NCBI GenBank assembly: GCA_036375715.1
Contig: DASVBS010000047.1
Coordinates: forward strand, 32,874-96,873
Reading direction: 5' to 3'
Length of the DNA stretch: 64,000 nt
Source: Longimicrobiaceae bacterium
Lineage (GTDB): Bacteria; Gemmatimonadota; Gemmatimonadetes; Longimicrobiales; Longimicrobiaceae
Each line of letters starts with the position of its first letter. Position 1 is the stretch's first letter. A program made the position numbers and the translations under genes. This document shows, piece by piece, positions 53,457 through 61,950 of the stretch. The notes under the pieces were generated by a model that worked only from the letters and a program-made list of their open reading frames with translations, did not search any database and had not been told where the DNA came from.

Positions 53457-54898
53457 ACGAATCGGAGCGGGAGGTCGCCCAACTCGTCCTTCCGGCCGTC
53501 CGCTGGCACCCCGACCGCGGCTTCCACGACACCTGGCCGGCGATAGAGCGCGCGCTGGCGGCGGGGGTGCGGGGATTCATCCTCTTCGGCGGCGAGGCCG
53601 GTTCGGTCCGTGACCTTACCGACGAGATGCGGCGCCGTGCGAACGGGCCTCTTCTTTTCGCCAGCGATCTCGAGAGAGGGGCAGGGCAGCAGTTCAGGGG
53701 CGCCACCCCACTGCCGCCGTCTGCCGCAATCGGATGGTTGAACGATCTCGAGGTGACCCGCCGCGCGGCGGAGATTACAGCCCGGGAAGCCCGCGCGCTG
53801 GGAACCGGGTGGGTGCTGGCACCGGTGGCCGACCTCGACCTGGAGCCGCGGAACCCGATCGTGGCGACCAGGGCGTGGCATCGGGAGCCGGTGCCGGCGG
53901 CGAGGCAGGTGGAGTCGTGGGTACGAGGCTGCGCCGAGGGTGGTGCGCTGTCCTGCCTGAAACATTTCCCCGGTGCTGGACGGGCGACCACGGATTCGCA
54001 TACCGAGCTTCCGGTGGTCACGGCCAATCGGGAAGAGCTCGAGCGGGGTCTCCTGCCGTTTCGCGCCGGCATCGCCGCGGGTGCGGACACCGTGATGGTG
54101 GGCCATCTCGCCTACCCGACCATCGATCCATCCGGCATACCTGCATCACGCTCCGCTACTATCGTCGACCGCCTGCTGCGCCGGACGCTGCACTTCGACG
54201 GCATCGTGGCAACCGATGCCATAAACATGGCGGGCTTCGCGAAGACGGGGGGCGGGCAGTCGGCGGTGGTGGAGGCGGTGCTGGCGGGGTGCGACGCACT
54301 GCTATACCCGGAAGACACCGAGAGCACGATTGCGACGCTCGCGGAGGCAGTTCGCCAAGGGGCGCTGAATCGCGAGCGGGTGCGCGAGGCGGTGCGGCGG
54401 CTGGGGCGTGCGGCGGCCCGCGTGGGAGCGCCCCTCGGGGCCGCACCGGGCCGGCCGGAAGACTTGCGGTGGGCCTTCGAGGTTGCGGTTCGAACGATCC
54501 ATGTGCTCCGGGGTGAGGCACGCCTGGGTGAGGCGCGCGTGCACCTGGTGGAGCTCGACGACGACCAGGGCGGACCGCACCCCGCTCCTCCCCGCACCGC
54601 GCTGAAGCAGGCGCTGCACGACGGCGGCGTGGAGCTGGCCGAGGGCGCGCCGATGCTGCTTGCACTCTACGCGGACGTGCGAGCCTGGAAAGGGAGGGCA
54701 GGCCTCTCCGCTGCCGCCATCGCCCGAGCGAGCGAGCTTCTGGCTACCTCCCCGGAGGCCGTGGTGGTGCTTTTCGGCCATCCGCGGCAGGCGGAGGAGC
54801 TTCCCGCGGCGCGCAACGTAGTGGTCGCTTGGGGAGGCGAGCCGCTGATGCAGCGTGCCGCCGCGGCGTGGCTCCTCGCGGGGCGGGCCGCCGGCTGA
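53453..54898 (+). CDS. nagZ: NagZ-like beta-N-acetylhexosaminidase (GH3)
   Basis: A 481-residue GH3 enzyme that should remove GlcNAc from GlcNAc-anhydroMurNAc in the cytoplasm. No signal peptide is seen. Motifs: GVRGFILFGGEAGSV, LFASDLERGAGQQFRGAT, the general acid/base loop KHFPGAGRATTDSHTELP (Asp-His dyad of NagZ), VMVGHLAYP and the nucleophile Asp in IVATDAINMAG. E. coli NagZ has about 340 residues, so the C-terminal 150 residues are an additional domain (VVVLFGHPRQAEELPAARNVVVAW, like the GH3 C-terminal domain). It starts with GTG overlapping the previous stop (GTGA). Confidence 0.92.
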   Translation: MNESEREVAQLVLPAVRWHPDRGFHDTWPAIERALAAGVRGFILFGGEAGSVRDLTDEMRRRANGPLLFASDLERGAGQQFRGATPLPPSAAIGWLNDLEVTRRAAEITAREARALGTGWVLAPVADLDLEPRNPIVATRAWHREPVPAARQVESWVRGCAEGGALSCLKHFPGAGRATTDSHTELPVVTANREELERGLLPFRAGIAAGADTVMVGHLAYPTIDPSGIPASRSATIVDRLLRRTLHFDGIVATDAINMAGFAKTGGGQSAVVEAVLAGCDALLYPEDTESTIATLAEAVRQGALNRERVREAVRRLGRAAARVGAPLGAAPGRPEDLRWAFEVAVRTIHVLRGEARLGEARVHLVELDDDQGGPHPAPPRTALKQALHDGGVELAEGAPMLLALYADVRAWKGRAGLSAAAIARASELLATSPEAVVVLFGHPRQAEELPAARNVVVAWGGEPLMQRAAAAWLLAGRAAG

Positions 54899-55015
54899 GC
54901 AGGGCCTGCCCCTGGTTCTGAACTTGCGTTCCCGCCCGGCCGGAAAACGCCGCCCTGGAGCGGAGTTCTGCCTGGCGTGGGGATCCTTCGTACCCACCTC
55001 CAGCCGATCTCGCAG

Positions 55016-56341
55016 ATGAATTCCGAACGCCGACAGCCTGCCCTCTTTCGTGTGTTCACGCAGCGGAAGATGGCCGCGATCCTGCTGCTCGGCTTCTCCT
55101 CCGGACTTCCGCTCTATCTCTCCAGCCGCACTCTGCAGGCGTGGATGACCCTGGAAGAGGTCGATCTGACCACAATCGGCCTCTTCAGTCTGGTGGCGCT
55201 CCCCTACTCGCTGAAGTTCCTCTGGGCTCCGGTCATGGACAGGTACATCCCGCCGCTGCTGGGGCGTCGCCGTGGCTGGCTGGTGATCACCCAGATTGCC
55301 CTGCTGGTTTCCATCGCGGCGATGTCGCTGCACGACCCTTCGCGTGGGCTGCAGCTCCTCGCTTTCAACGCGCTGCTCATCGCCTTCTTCAGCGCGAGTC
55401 AGGACATCGTGGTCAACGCCTACCAGGTGGACGTGCTGGAGGAGCGCGAGATGGGGGCGGGGGCGGCGACGCAGGTGCTCGGTTATCGCATAGCGATGAT
55501 CATCACCGGCTCGGTTGCCTTCGTGCTCGCCGATCGAATGCCCTGGCCTGTCGTCTACCTGTTGATGGCGGTCCTGATGTGCGTCGGCATCTTCGCCGCC
55601 ATCTGGGCGCCCGAGCCGGTGCTGGAAGAAGCACCTCCGCAGTCGTTGCGGGAGGCGGTGGTGGAGCCGTTCATCGAGTTCTTTCGGCGGACGACCTTCT
55701 GGTGGGGGCTCGTCATTCTGCTCTTCATCATCCTCTACCAGCTGCCCGACCGGCTCGGGCAGAACATGGTCACCCCCTTCCTGCTGCAGATCGGCTTCTC
55801 GCAGACGGAGATCGGGACGATCCAGGGCGGCATCGGTCTGTTCTGCACCATCCTGGGCGTTCTCGCCGGCGGTGCGGTCATTGCTTCGGTGGGCATTAAT
55901 CGTTCGGTATGGATCTTCTTCTTCCTGCAGATTCTCAGCAATCTCGCCTACTACTGGCTCTCACAGATCGGCCCCAACGGCGGCGCGCTCTTCGTCGCCA
56001 TCGTGATCGAGTACTTCAGTGGCGGCCTGGTCACCGCGGTATTCGTGGCGCTGCTGATGAGCCTGTCGAGCAGGCGCTATTCAGCGACGCAGTTCGCGCT
56101 TCTCTCCAGCCTGATGTCGGCGGCGCGCGACGTCCTGGTCGCCCCGGCAGGCGGAATCGCGGAGGCGCTGGGCTGGCCGGGTTTCTTCCTGTTCACGCTG
56201 GCGGCGGGAATCCCCGCCCTGGTGCTGCTGCCGTTCGTTGCCCCCTGGGCGCAGGAGAATCCGCGAGGGGCCGCGGAGCACACGGGGCGGGTGCTCGAGC
56301 AGGGTCGGATCCGCGCGCCCGCGGTGGAGGAGGGGGCATGA
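55016..56341 (+). CDS. ampG: AmpG-like muropeptide permease (MFS)
   Basis: A 441-residue integral membrane protein of the major facilitator superfamily, AmpG group, with about 12 transmembrane segments. AmpG proteins import GlcNAc-anhydroMurNAc peptides. Signatures: LLGFSSGLPLYLSSRTLQAWMT, SLVALPYSLKFLWAPVMDRY, FFSASQDIVVNAYQVDVLEEREMGAGAA, LPDRLGQNMVTPFLLQIGFS, SRRYSATQFALLSSL. ATG 55016 is preferred because the conserved part starts soon after; GTG 54977 is also possible. ATGA overlap with the amidase gene. It ties import to the cytoplasmic steps encoded upstream. Confidence 0.94.
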   Translation: MNSERRQPALFRVFTQRKMAAILLLGFSSGLPLYLSSRTLQAWMTLEEVDLTTIGLFSLVALPYSLKFLWAPVMDRYIPPLLGRRRGWLVITQIALLVSIAAMSLHDPSRGLQLLAFNALLIAFFSASQDIVVNAYQVDVLEEREMGAGAATQVLGYRIAMIITGSVAFVLADRMPWPVVYLLMAVLMCVGIFAAIWAPEPVLEEAPPQSLREAVVEPFIEFFRRTTFWWGLVILLFIILYQLPDRLGQNMVTPFLLQIGFSQTEIGTIQGGIGLFCTILGVLAGGAVIASVGINRSVWIFFFLQILSNLAYYWLSQIGPNGGALFVAIVIEYFSGGLVTAVFVALLMSLSSRRYSATQFALLSSLMSAARDVLVAPAGGIAEALGWPGFFLFTLAAGIPALVLLPFVAPWAQENPRGAAEHTGRVLEQGRIRAPAVEEGA

Positions 56342-57981
56342 GGAACCGCTCCGGCGGCGGCGGGTGGACGAGGGCGTTCGCCCTCGCGGCGACCATCGCG
56401 CTGGCCGCCTGCGCGGCACCTCGAACGGCTCCAGCCCCGCGTCCGGGAGGCGCTGCTCCGACCGGCGTGCGCCTCCCGCCGATCCCGCCCCGCACGGGTG
56501 CGCTGGCGATCGACGTCGTCTATCCCGCCGAAGGGCAGGCGATCGGGCCCGTCGACAGCACCTTCGTTTTCGGCAACCTGGGAACGGGACAGGCCTCCCT
56601 GAGCATCAACGGCGTGCCGGTGGAGGTTGCGCCCAATGGGGCCTTCCTTGCCTACCTGCCCGTTCCGCCCGACGGCGTCTATCGGGTCGCGGCAACCGCG
56701 GCCGGCGGGCAGACCGTCACACTGGAGAGGCGAGTCCAGACGGCATCCCTTTCGGCTCCCGCACCCGGAGCGGGATCGCCGACCGGCTACGAGATCCTCG
56801 GTCCTGATAGCACCGCGGTTCCGGCCGGATGGTTGGGCGAGGTGCACACTGCCCGTTCTGACGGCACGGCCGTCGGGACTGCGGTTCCCGGATCCGGGAC
56901 GCCCTACAACTGGTTCTTCCCGCAGGGAACGCAGCTTGTGATCACGGGATCCCGTGCCGGGCAGTTGCGGGTTCGCCTGACCGACGACCTCTCCGTCTGG
57001 GTCGACAGCGCCGACGTGAGTCCGGTCGCTTACGGGACGGGCCTCGTACGACCGTCCGAGAATCGGCTGCGGCCCCTCCACACCTTCACGGGCGGCACGG
57101 TCGGCAACGTTGTGGCTACGCCATATCGCGATTACGTCGACGTGAGACTCGCCACCAGCGCCCGGCTCCCCTTCCGCGTTGCGAGTCGCGAACGCGGCCT
57201 GACCGTGGACGTATACGGTGCGGAAACGCGGACGAACAACCTGCTCTACGGCGCGACGGATCCCCTCATCCACCGCATGGAATGGGAGCAGGTCACGGAC
57301 GATCTATATCGCCTCCACATCGAGCTGAACGACCCGTTGTGGGGCTTTCAGGCCTTCTACGACGATGCCGGTGCGCTGATCGTTCGCGTTCGCCGCCCCC
57401 CCGTGATCGATCCCGCGAATCCCCTGCGCGGCCTCTACATTGGCGTCGACCCGGGGCACCCCCCAGGCGGTGCGATCGGTCCGACCCGGCTCACCGAGGC
57501 CGAGGTCACGCTCGAAGTGGCTCGACGGTTGGCCGCCAAGCTGCAAGAGCGGGGAGCGCGCGTGCTGCTGACGCGGGTCGACAGCTCGGCGGTTCCCCTG
57601 GGGGATCGGCCGCTTCGCGCCACGCGCGAAGGCGTCCACCTGCTCGTTTCGATTCACATGGACGCCTTCGGCGACGGGGTGAACCCCTTCGAGAACCACG
57701 GGACCCACGTCTTCTACAATCAGGCCCAGTCCCTGGATCTCGCGCGGGCGGTGCAGCGAGAGCTGCTGGCGGAGCTGGGCCTGCGGGACCTGGGGGTGTC
57801 GCGCCGCGATCTGGCCCTCGTTCGCCCCACGTGGATGCCGTCGATCCTGAGCGAGAGCGCGTTCATGATGATCCCTCAGAACGAGGCGGCCTTGCGTGAT
57901 CCCGCGGTTCTGGAGCGCATCGCGGACGCGCATCTCCGCGGCATCGAGGCGTTCCTGCGCGCCCGTGCAGCCTCGGACTGA
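56338..57981 (+). CDS. N-acetylmuramoyl-L-alanine amidase (AmiC type), lipoprotein
   Basis: A 547-residue lipoprotein (lipobox LAAC). A long N-terminal beta-rich region (about residues 50-350, possibly AMIN-like: VRLATSARLPFRVASRERGLTVDVYG) precedes the Amidase-3 domain (about 360-545). Zinc ligands and catalytic residues visible: His in YIGVDPGHPPGGA, Glu in LTEAEVTLEVARRLA, His in LLVSIHMDAFG, Glu in PSILSESAFMMIP. It cleaves the bond between MurNAc and L-Ala in the periplasm, and in this operon it likely prepares peptide-free fragments. ATG 56338 overlaps the ampG stop (ATGA). Confidence 0.92.
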   Translation: MRNRSGGGGWTRAFALAATIALAACAAPRTAPAPRPGGAAPTGVRLPPIPPRTGALAIDVVYPAEGQAIGPVDSTFVFGNLGTGQASLSINGVPVEVAPNGAFLAYLPVPPDGVYRVAATAAGGQTVTLERRVQTASLSAPAPGAGSPTGYEILGPDSTAVPAGWLGEVHTARSDGTAVGTAVPGSGTPYNWFFPQGTQLVITGSRAGQLRVRLTDDLSVWVDSADVSPVAYGTGLVRPSENRLRPLHTFTGGTVGNVVATPYRDYVDVRLATSARLPFRVASRERGLTVDVYGAETRTNNLLYGATDPLIHRMEWEQVTDDLYRLHIELNDPLWGFQAFYDDAGALIVRVRRPPVIDPANPLRGLYIGVDPGHPPGGAIGPTRLTEAEVTLEVARRLAAKLQERGARVLLTRVDSSAVPLGDRPLRATREGVHLLVSIHMDAFGDGVNPFENHGTHVFYNQAQSLDLARAVQRELLAELGLRDLGVSRRDLALVRPTWMPSILSESAFMMIPQNEAALRDPAVLERIADAHLRGIEAFLRARAASD

Positions 57982-60952
57982 GACCTCTCCCACGCGGCGA
58001 GGACGGCGAGGACTGGGTCGACTGCCTCGCTGCGTGCTCGCGCTGGGGCTTTTATTGGCGGCGACGGTCCGCCTGGCTGCGCAGGTCCCGCCGGACGCGC
58101 GTTGGCGGACGCTCGAAACCCCGCATTTCCGCGTCAACTTCGTGGCCGGGCTCGACTCGCTGGCGCACCGCACCGCCGCGCGTGCCGAGTGGGCGTACGA
58201 CGTCCTCTCCCGCGATCTCACCGATCCGCCGGACGGACGCATCGACATCGTTCTCACCGACGCGGTGGACCTGGCCAACGGATCGGCCACTCCGTTCCCC
58301 ACCAACCGCATCGTCCTCTACGCGCACCCACCCGTCGACGTGACGGAGCTCGCGTTCACGACCGACTGGCTGGAGCTGCTGGTCCTGCACGAGCTGGTGC
58401 ACATCTTCCATCTCGACCAGGCGGAGGGTTTGTGGGAGGGTCTTCGCTCCGCACTGGGGAGGAACGCGCTCCTCTTCCCGCACGCTTTCACCCCATCGTG
58501 GCTCATCGAGGGACTGGCGACCTACTACGAATCCGCCCTTACCCCCGCCGGGCGAGTGCGCGGCACCCTCTTCGAGATGGCGCTCCGCACCGCCGCGGTG
58601 GAGGACGAGCTCTTCTCCATCGACCGAGTATCCGGGCAGCCGCGCACCTGGCCTGCCGGGAGCACGCGCTACATCTACGGGGCCCACTTCCTCGACCACC
58701 TCGCGCGCATGGCCGGCGGCTCCACGGCGATGAGAGATTTCATCGACCGGTACGGCGGGCAGCCGGTTCCATATCTGCTCGATCGGGCAGCGGACGGCGC
58801 GTTTGGCGGGAATTTCCGGGCCGCCTGGCGCGCGTGGCAGGATTCGCTGCGAAAGCGGTTCCGCGCCCAGGCCGATTCGGTGGCCGCCGAAGGGCTGACC
58901 GAGCCAGAGATCCTGACCCCCGCCGGGCGTGACGCCTACTTCCCCCGCTTCTCCCCGGACGGAAGTCGCATCGCCTACTCCGCCGCGCCGGGGAACGATC
59001 GTCCGGCGCTTCGGCTGATCCTTTCCGATGGCACCGAGCGGGACGTGGCACCCCTCGCGACGCTCGGGCCCGCGTCGTGGGCGTCGGACGGAGACCTACT
59101 CTACGGGGACGTGGAGTTCCGCGATCCCTACCGGCTCTATTCCGACCTATGGACTGTAAGCCCCGCCGAGTTCGGGCGACGTCGGGTCACGCGCGGGCAG
59201 CGCCTCGCCTCGCCCGACTTGCATCCCGATGGCCGAACCGTCATCGCCGTGCGCAGCGGAGGGGGGACCACATCGCTGGTCGTGGCGGATACGGTGGGAG
59301 GGGCTTTTCATCCGCTGAACGCACCTTCTCTGGACGTGCAGTGGGGACAGCCGCGCTGGTCGCCGGATGGCGAGTGGATCGCCGCGGTTCGCTGGAAACG
59401 TGGCGGCCTGCACGACATCGTGCTGCTGGACCGATCCGGGACTGTCGTGCGCGAGGTGACCCGGGACCAGGCGGTGGACGCCTCGCCGGCCTGGTCACCG
59501 GATGGGCGCTATCTGCTCTTCTGGTCCGACCGGTCGGGCATTCCGAACTTGTACGCGTATGAGCTGCAAGCGGATCGGCTGTTCCAGGTGACCAATGTGC
59601 TCAGCGGGGCGTTCGATCCGGACGCATCCGCAGACGGCCGCTGGATCGCCTTCTCCTATTACCGCGCCGACGGATACCACATCGCGCGTATCCCCTTCGA
59701 GCCGGACCGCTGGCGGCCGGCACCTCCGCCGCGAGGGGCGGCGCTTCCGCTCGAAGAGCCTCGATCGCATCCGCCCGTGTCCGGCGAGACGCGGCCGTAC
59801 TCCCCCTGGCCCACGGTTGCTCCCGCTGCCTGGAACCTGGCGCTGGCCGGTGGAACCGACCTGGGCGGAGGGATTGGCGCCGCGGTCTCCGGGGTGGACG
59901 TGATCGAGCGTCACAGTTGGGCGGCCGCCGCCCTCCTGTACGAGGGTGCCCGCATGGACGCGGCGGGAGCCTACCGCTATCAGGGATGGGGAAACCCAGC
60001 CATCGAGCTCGCAGCGAGCCAGGAGTGGAGCGTCGTCTGCGCCAGCGGTAGCCTGACGTGCGGCGGAGAGGAGCCACTCGAATCGGCGCTCCTCCGGCGT
60101 GAACGGGAGGCCCGTCTGTCTCTACTATGGGTCCGGCAGAGGGTGCGCTCGACGGCCTGGCTTCGTCCGGCACTGGAGATCGAGCGGCGGGCGCTGTTGT
60201 GGAAGGATCCCAGCTCTGCGCCGGAGGTCGTGCTACGACAGACGCCGACCGACCTTGCAGCGGTGCTCGAGGCGGGAAGGAGCTCCGTGCGGAGCTTCGC
60301 TCTCTCCGTGGGACCCCAGGAGGGTTACTCGGTCGCGGCCGCCGTGGAGGGGCACCGTTACACCCGCCCCCTGCAGCCTGAGTATGAGCCCGCGGGCTAT
60401 CTGCGCCTGGTCGGTCGAAGCCGTGGCTACCGGGCAGTGCGGATGGGAGCATCCACGCACGTGCTGGCTTTGCGGGCCGACCTGGGTTTCGAGGTTGGCT
60501 CACGCAGCCCCGGTTTCGATGTCGGCGGAGCGAGCGGCGGAAGCCTGCCAGGGGCCATCGACCTGGAGATCTTCGGCGACGGCGCCAGCTTTCCGGTGCG
60601 CGGCTACCAGGAAGGCGTCCAGTTCGGCAACCGGGCGGTGACCACCTCGGCCGAGTACCGGTTTCCGCTCCTGAGGGTGGAGCGCGGAATCGGGCTGCTG
60701 CCGGTCTATCTCGACCGCTTCACCGGCGACGTTTTCGTCGACGCGGGAACGGCCTGGTGCTCCGCCAGCTGCCCCACCCGCCTTGCCGCCGCCCCCGACG
60801 AGCCGCGAGTGCTCGCCTCGGTGGGCGGCGAGGTGGTCACCGAGCTCCGCTTCGGCTTCCACACCCCGGTGCCCCTGCGGCTGGGCCTGGCCGTGCCTCT
60901 GCGGGAGGATCTCGCGCCGGAGGTGTACTTGCGGGTGGGGAGGGCGTTCTAG
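57965..60952 (+). CDS. HExxH peptidase-like domain, TolB-type propeller and beta-barrel fusion
   Basis: A protein of about 995 residues. GTG 57965 gives a signal peptide (RCVLALGLLLAATVRLAAQ) and overlaps the amidase gene by 17 bp. Region 1 (about 30-300): peptidase MA-like gluzincin with HELVHIFHLDQ (His142 to His146) and the third ligand Glu182 in SWLIEGLATYYES. Region 2 (about 320-630): PD40/TolB propeller blades (YFPRFSPDGSRIAYSA, SPAWSPDGRYLLFWSDRSG, ASADGRWIAFSYYRADG). Region 3 (about 655-995): beta-strand-rich barrel (ASFPVRGYQEGVQFGNRAVTTSAEYRFPL), ending in GRAF, like Omp85-type barrels. The barrel would anchor the other parts in the outer membrane. I do not know of a characterised protein with this order. 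Confidence 0.82.
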   Translation: MQPRTETSPTRRGRRGLGRLPRCVLALGLLLAATVRLAAQVPPDARWRTLETPHFRVNFVAGLDSLAHRTAARAEWAYDVLSRDLTDPPDGRIDIVLTDAVDLANGSATPFPTNRIVLYAHPPVDVTELAFTTDWLELLVLHELVHIFHLDQAEGLWEGLRSALGRNALLFPHAFTPSWLIEGLATYYESALTPAGRVRGTLFEMALRTAAVEDELFSIDRVSGQPRTWPAGSTRYIYGAHFLDHLARMAGGSTAMRDFIDRYGGQPVPYLLDRAADGAFGGNFRAAWRAWQDSLRKRFRAQADSVAAEGLTEPEILTPAGRDAYFPRFSPDGSRIAYSAAPGNDRPALRLILSDGTERDVAPLATLGPASWASDGDLLYGDVEFRDPYRLYSDLWTVSPAEFGRRRVTRGQRLASPDLHPDGRTVIAVRSGGGTTSLVVADTVGGAFHPLNAPSLDVQWGQPRWSPDGEWIAAVRWKRGGLHDIVLLDRSGTVVREVTRDQAVDASPAWSPDGRYLLFWSDRSGIPNLYAYELQADRLFQVTNVLSGAFDPDASADGRWIAFSYYRADGYHIARIPFEPDRWRPAPPPRGAALPLEEPRSHPPVSGETRPYSPWPTVAPAAWNLALAGGTDLGGGIGAAVSGVDVIERHSWAAAALLYEGARMDAAGAYRYQGWGNPAIELAASQEWSVVCASGSLTCGGEEPLESALLRREREARLSLLWVRQRVRSTAWLRPALEIERRALLWKDPSSAPEVVLRQTPTDLAAVLEAGRSSVRSFALSVGPQEGYSVAAAVEGHRYTRPLQPEYEPAGYLRLVGRSRGYRAVRMGASTHVLALRADLGFEVGSRSPGFDVGGASGGSLPGAIDLEIFGDGASFPVRGYQEGVQFGNRAVTTSAEYRFPLLRVERGIGLLPVYLDRFTGDVFVDAGTAWCSASCPTRLAAAPDEPRVLASVGGEVVTELRFGFHTPVPLRLGLAVPLREDLAPEVYLRVGRAF

Positions 60953-61178
60953 CGAATTACGAATTACGAATTACGACAAAACCACAGAGCGATCTGAGGC
61001 GGTCCGTCAAGGGCGCAGAGGGTCCCACGGAGGACCCAGGGGATTCTCGAATGTTCTGAAACCCTTTCCATAAGAGCTGATGAGGGGAAATGATTTCCCC
61101 CGCGACCTCTGCGCAATCCTCCGTGACCTCTGCAGTTGGTTGTAATTCTTAATTCTTAATTCGTAATTCGTAATTCTT
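60953..61178. repeat. AATTACG heptamer element after the fusion gene
   Basis: GAATTAC units begin one base after the TAG stop (60953-60977). Inverted TAATTCTT and TAATTCGT units fill 61140-61177. The core has CGCAGAGG-type units and CCTCCGTGACCTCTGCAG (61118-61135), related to the motifs near 25973 and 38745. It resembles the element at 25829. Confidence 0.85.
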
Positions 61179-61234
61179 CGCCGCCGGCACAATTCCTGAG
61201 TCTTCCTGCCTGACCTTTTATGCGGGAGGACATT

Positions 61235-61537
61235 ATGGCAGGGAACCAGCACGCCGGTACGGTCGCCACTGAGAACCCGGGCGCCGGCGGGCCCGGGCAG
61301 CGTCACGAGGTGGGCGATGCCGCCACCTCCCGCCGCGACCCGCCGCACGTGACCGAGAGCGACGAGTCATCGCCCGTGCGGCAGGACGGGCAGGCGGATG
61401 CCGCGCCGGTCCTGCCCGCAAACGCCGGCGGGAGCGACAACATCTCCTCCGAGGAGCACGATCTGGAGATCGAAGAGGAGAGCGCCTACGACCGCCGCCC
61501 GACCCAGGACAAGGATCGCCCGCCCAGCGAGCGCTGA
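61235..61537 (+). CDS. Small acidic, probably disordered protein
   Basis: A 100-residue protein with GGAGG five bases before ATG 61235, which is why this start is preferred over 61220. The sequence is rich in Gly, Asp, Glu, Pro and Ser (ESDESSPVRQDGQADAAPV; EEHDLEIEEESAYDRRP) with no hydrophobic core, so it is likely disordered. I do not recognise it. It is flanked by a repeat element and a hairpin, and there is no clear operon partner. It might be a stress or hydrophilin-like protein, but this is a guess. Confidence 0.6.
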   Translation: MAGNQHAGTVATENPGAGGPGQRHEVGDAATSRRDPPHVTESDESSPVRQDGQADAAPVLPANAGGSDNISSEEHDLEIEEESAYDRRPTQDKDRPPSER

Positions 61538-61545
61538 CGACCAGG

Positions 61546-61605
61546 CCGCAGAGCCGTAGGGCGCAGCTCTGCGCCCTCGGTGTGATCCTCCGCGGTCCTC
61601 TGCGG
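61546..61605. repeat. Nested inverted repeat after the small acidic gene
   Basis: CCGCAGAG (61546-61553) is inverted as CTCTGCGG (61598-61605). Inside is a perfect hairpin, GGGCGCAG and CTGCGCCC (61559-61576). It could serve as a 3' hairpin for the small gene, and shares CAGAG units with the heptamer element cores. Confidence 0.65.
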
Positions 61606-61818
61606 TAGACCCCGCCGCGCAAACTTTTCCGACTTCTCCCCCCGTCAGGCCCGCACACACGCCCAATTTCGCGAATCTTCTTTCGGCCCCGTCTCCGCTC
61701 CCTCAACTGCCCGCGCGGGATGGCGAAGCATCCCGCTCGCAAGGGTGTACGGAAAGATCAGAAAAAACTCCAAAAAGGAGCAAGGTCGGTACGGTCTTTG
61801 CACCCGCGCACGGGCCGC
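61606..61818. other. Gap upstream of the nrdJ promoter region
   Basis: No gene is supported. One hairpin is visible, GCGGGATG (61715-61722) and CATCCCGC (61729-61736) with loop GCGAAG, without a T-tract. A purine-rich A-run follows (GAAAAAACTCCAAAAAGG near 61760). No cobalamin riboswitch signature was found. Confidence 0.4.
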
Positions 61819-61869
61819 TTGACCGCTAAATCTAGTGTGATTAGCTTGGAGGCCCACAATATGTTGTGG
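61819..61869 (+). promoter_or_regulatory. Predicted nrdJ promoter with two NrdR-box-like sites
   Basis: -35 TTGACC (61819-61824), 17-bp spacer, -10 TAGCTT (61842-61847). Box 1, CCGCTAAATCTAGTGT (61823-61838), matches the NrdR consensus ACACAATATATTGTGT at about 10 of 16 positions. Box 2, CCACAATATGTTGTGG (61854-61869), matches at 13 of 16 and is close to palindromic. The box starts are 31 bp apart, the usual three-turn NrdR spacing. They overlap the promoter, as expected for repression. Confidence 0.72.
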
Positions 61870-61950
61870 CATCCTCCAACTGGCGCCGGTGACTGAGGAT
61901 ACGCGAATTTCGCGGCCGGTCCGCCCTCCACACTTGAACCAGGAGCGCGC

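Noticed and set aside
55909..56337. Upstream extension of the amidase gene
   Set aside because: It lies inside ampG in another frame; the lipoprotein signal begins at 56338.
61606..61950. Cobalamin riboswitch before the B12-dependent reductase
   Set aside because: No B12-box (GCCACTG type) or matching stems were found; the NrdR boxes and promoter explain the region better.
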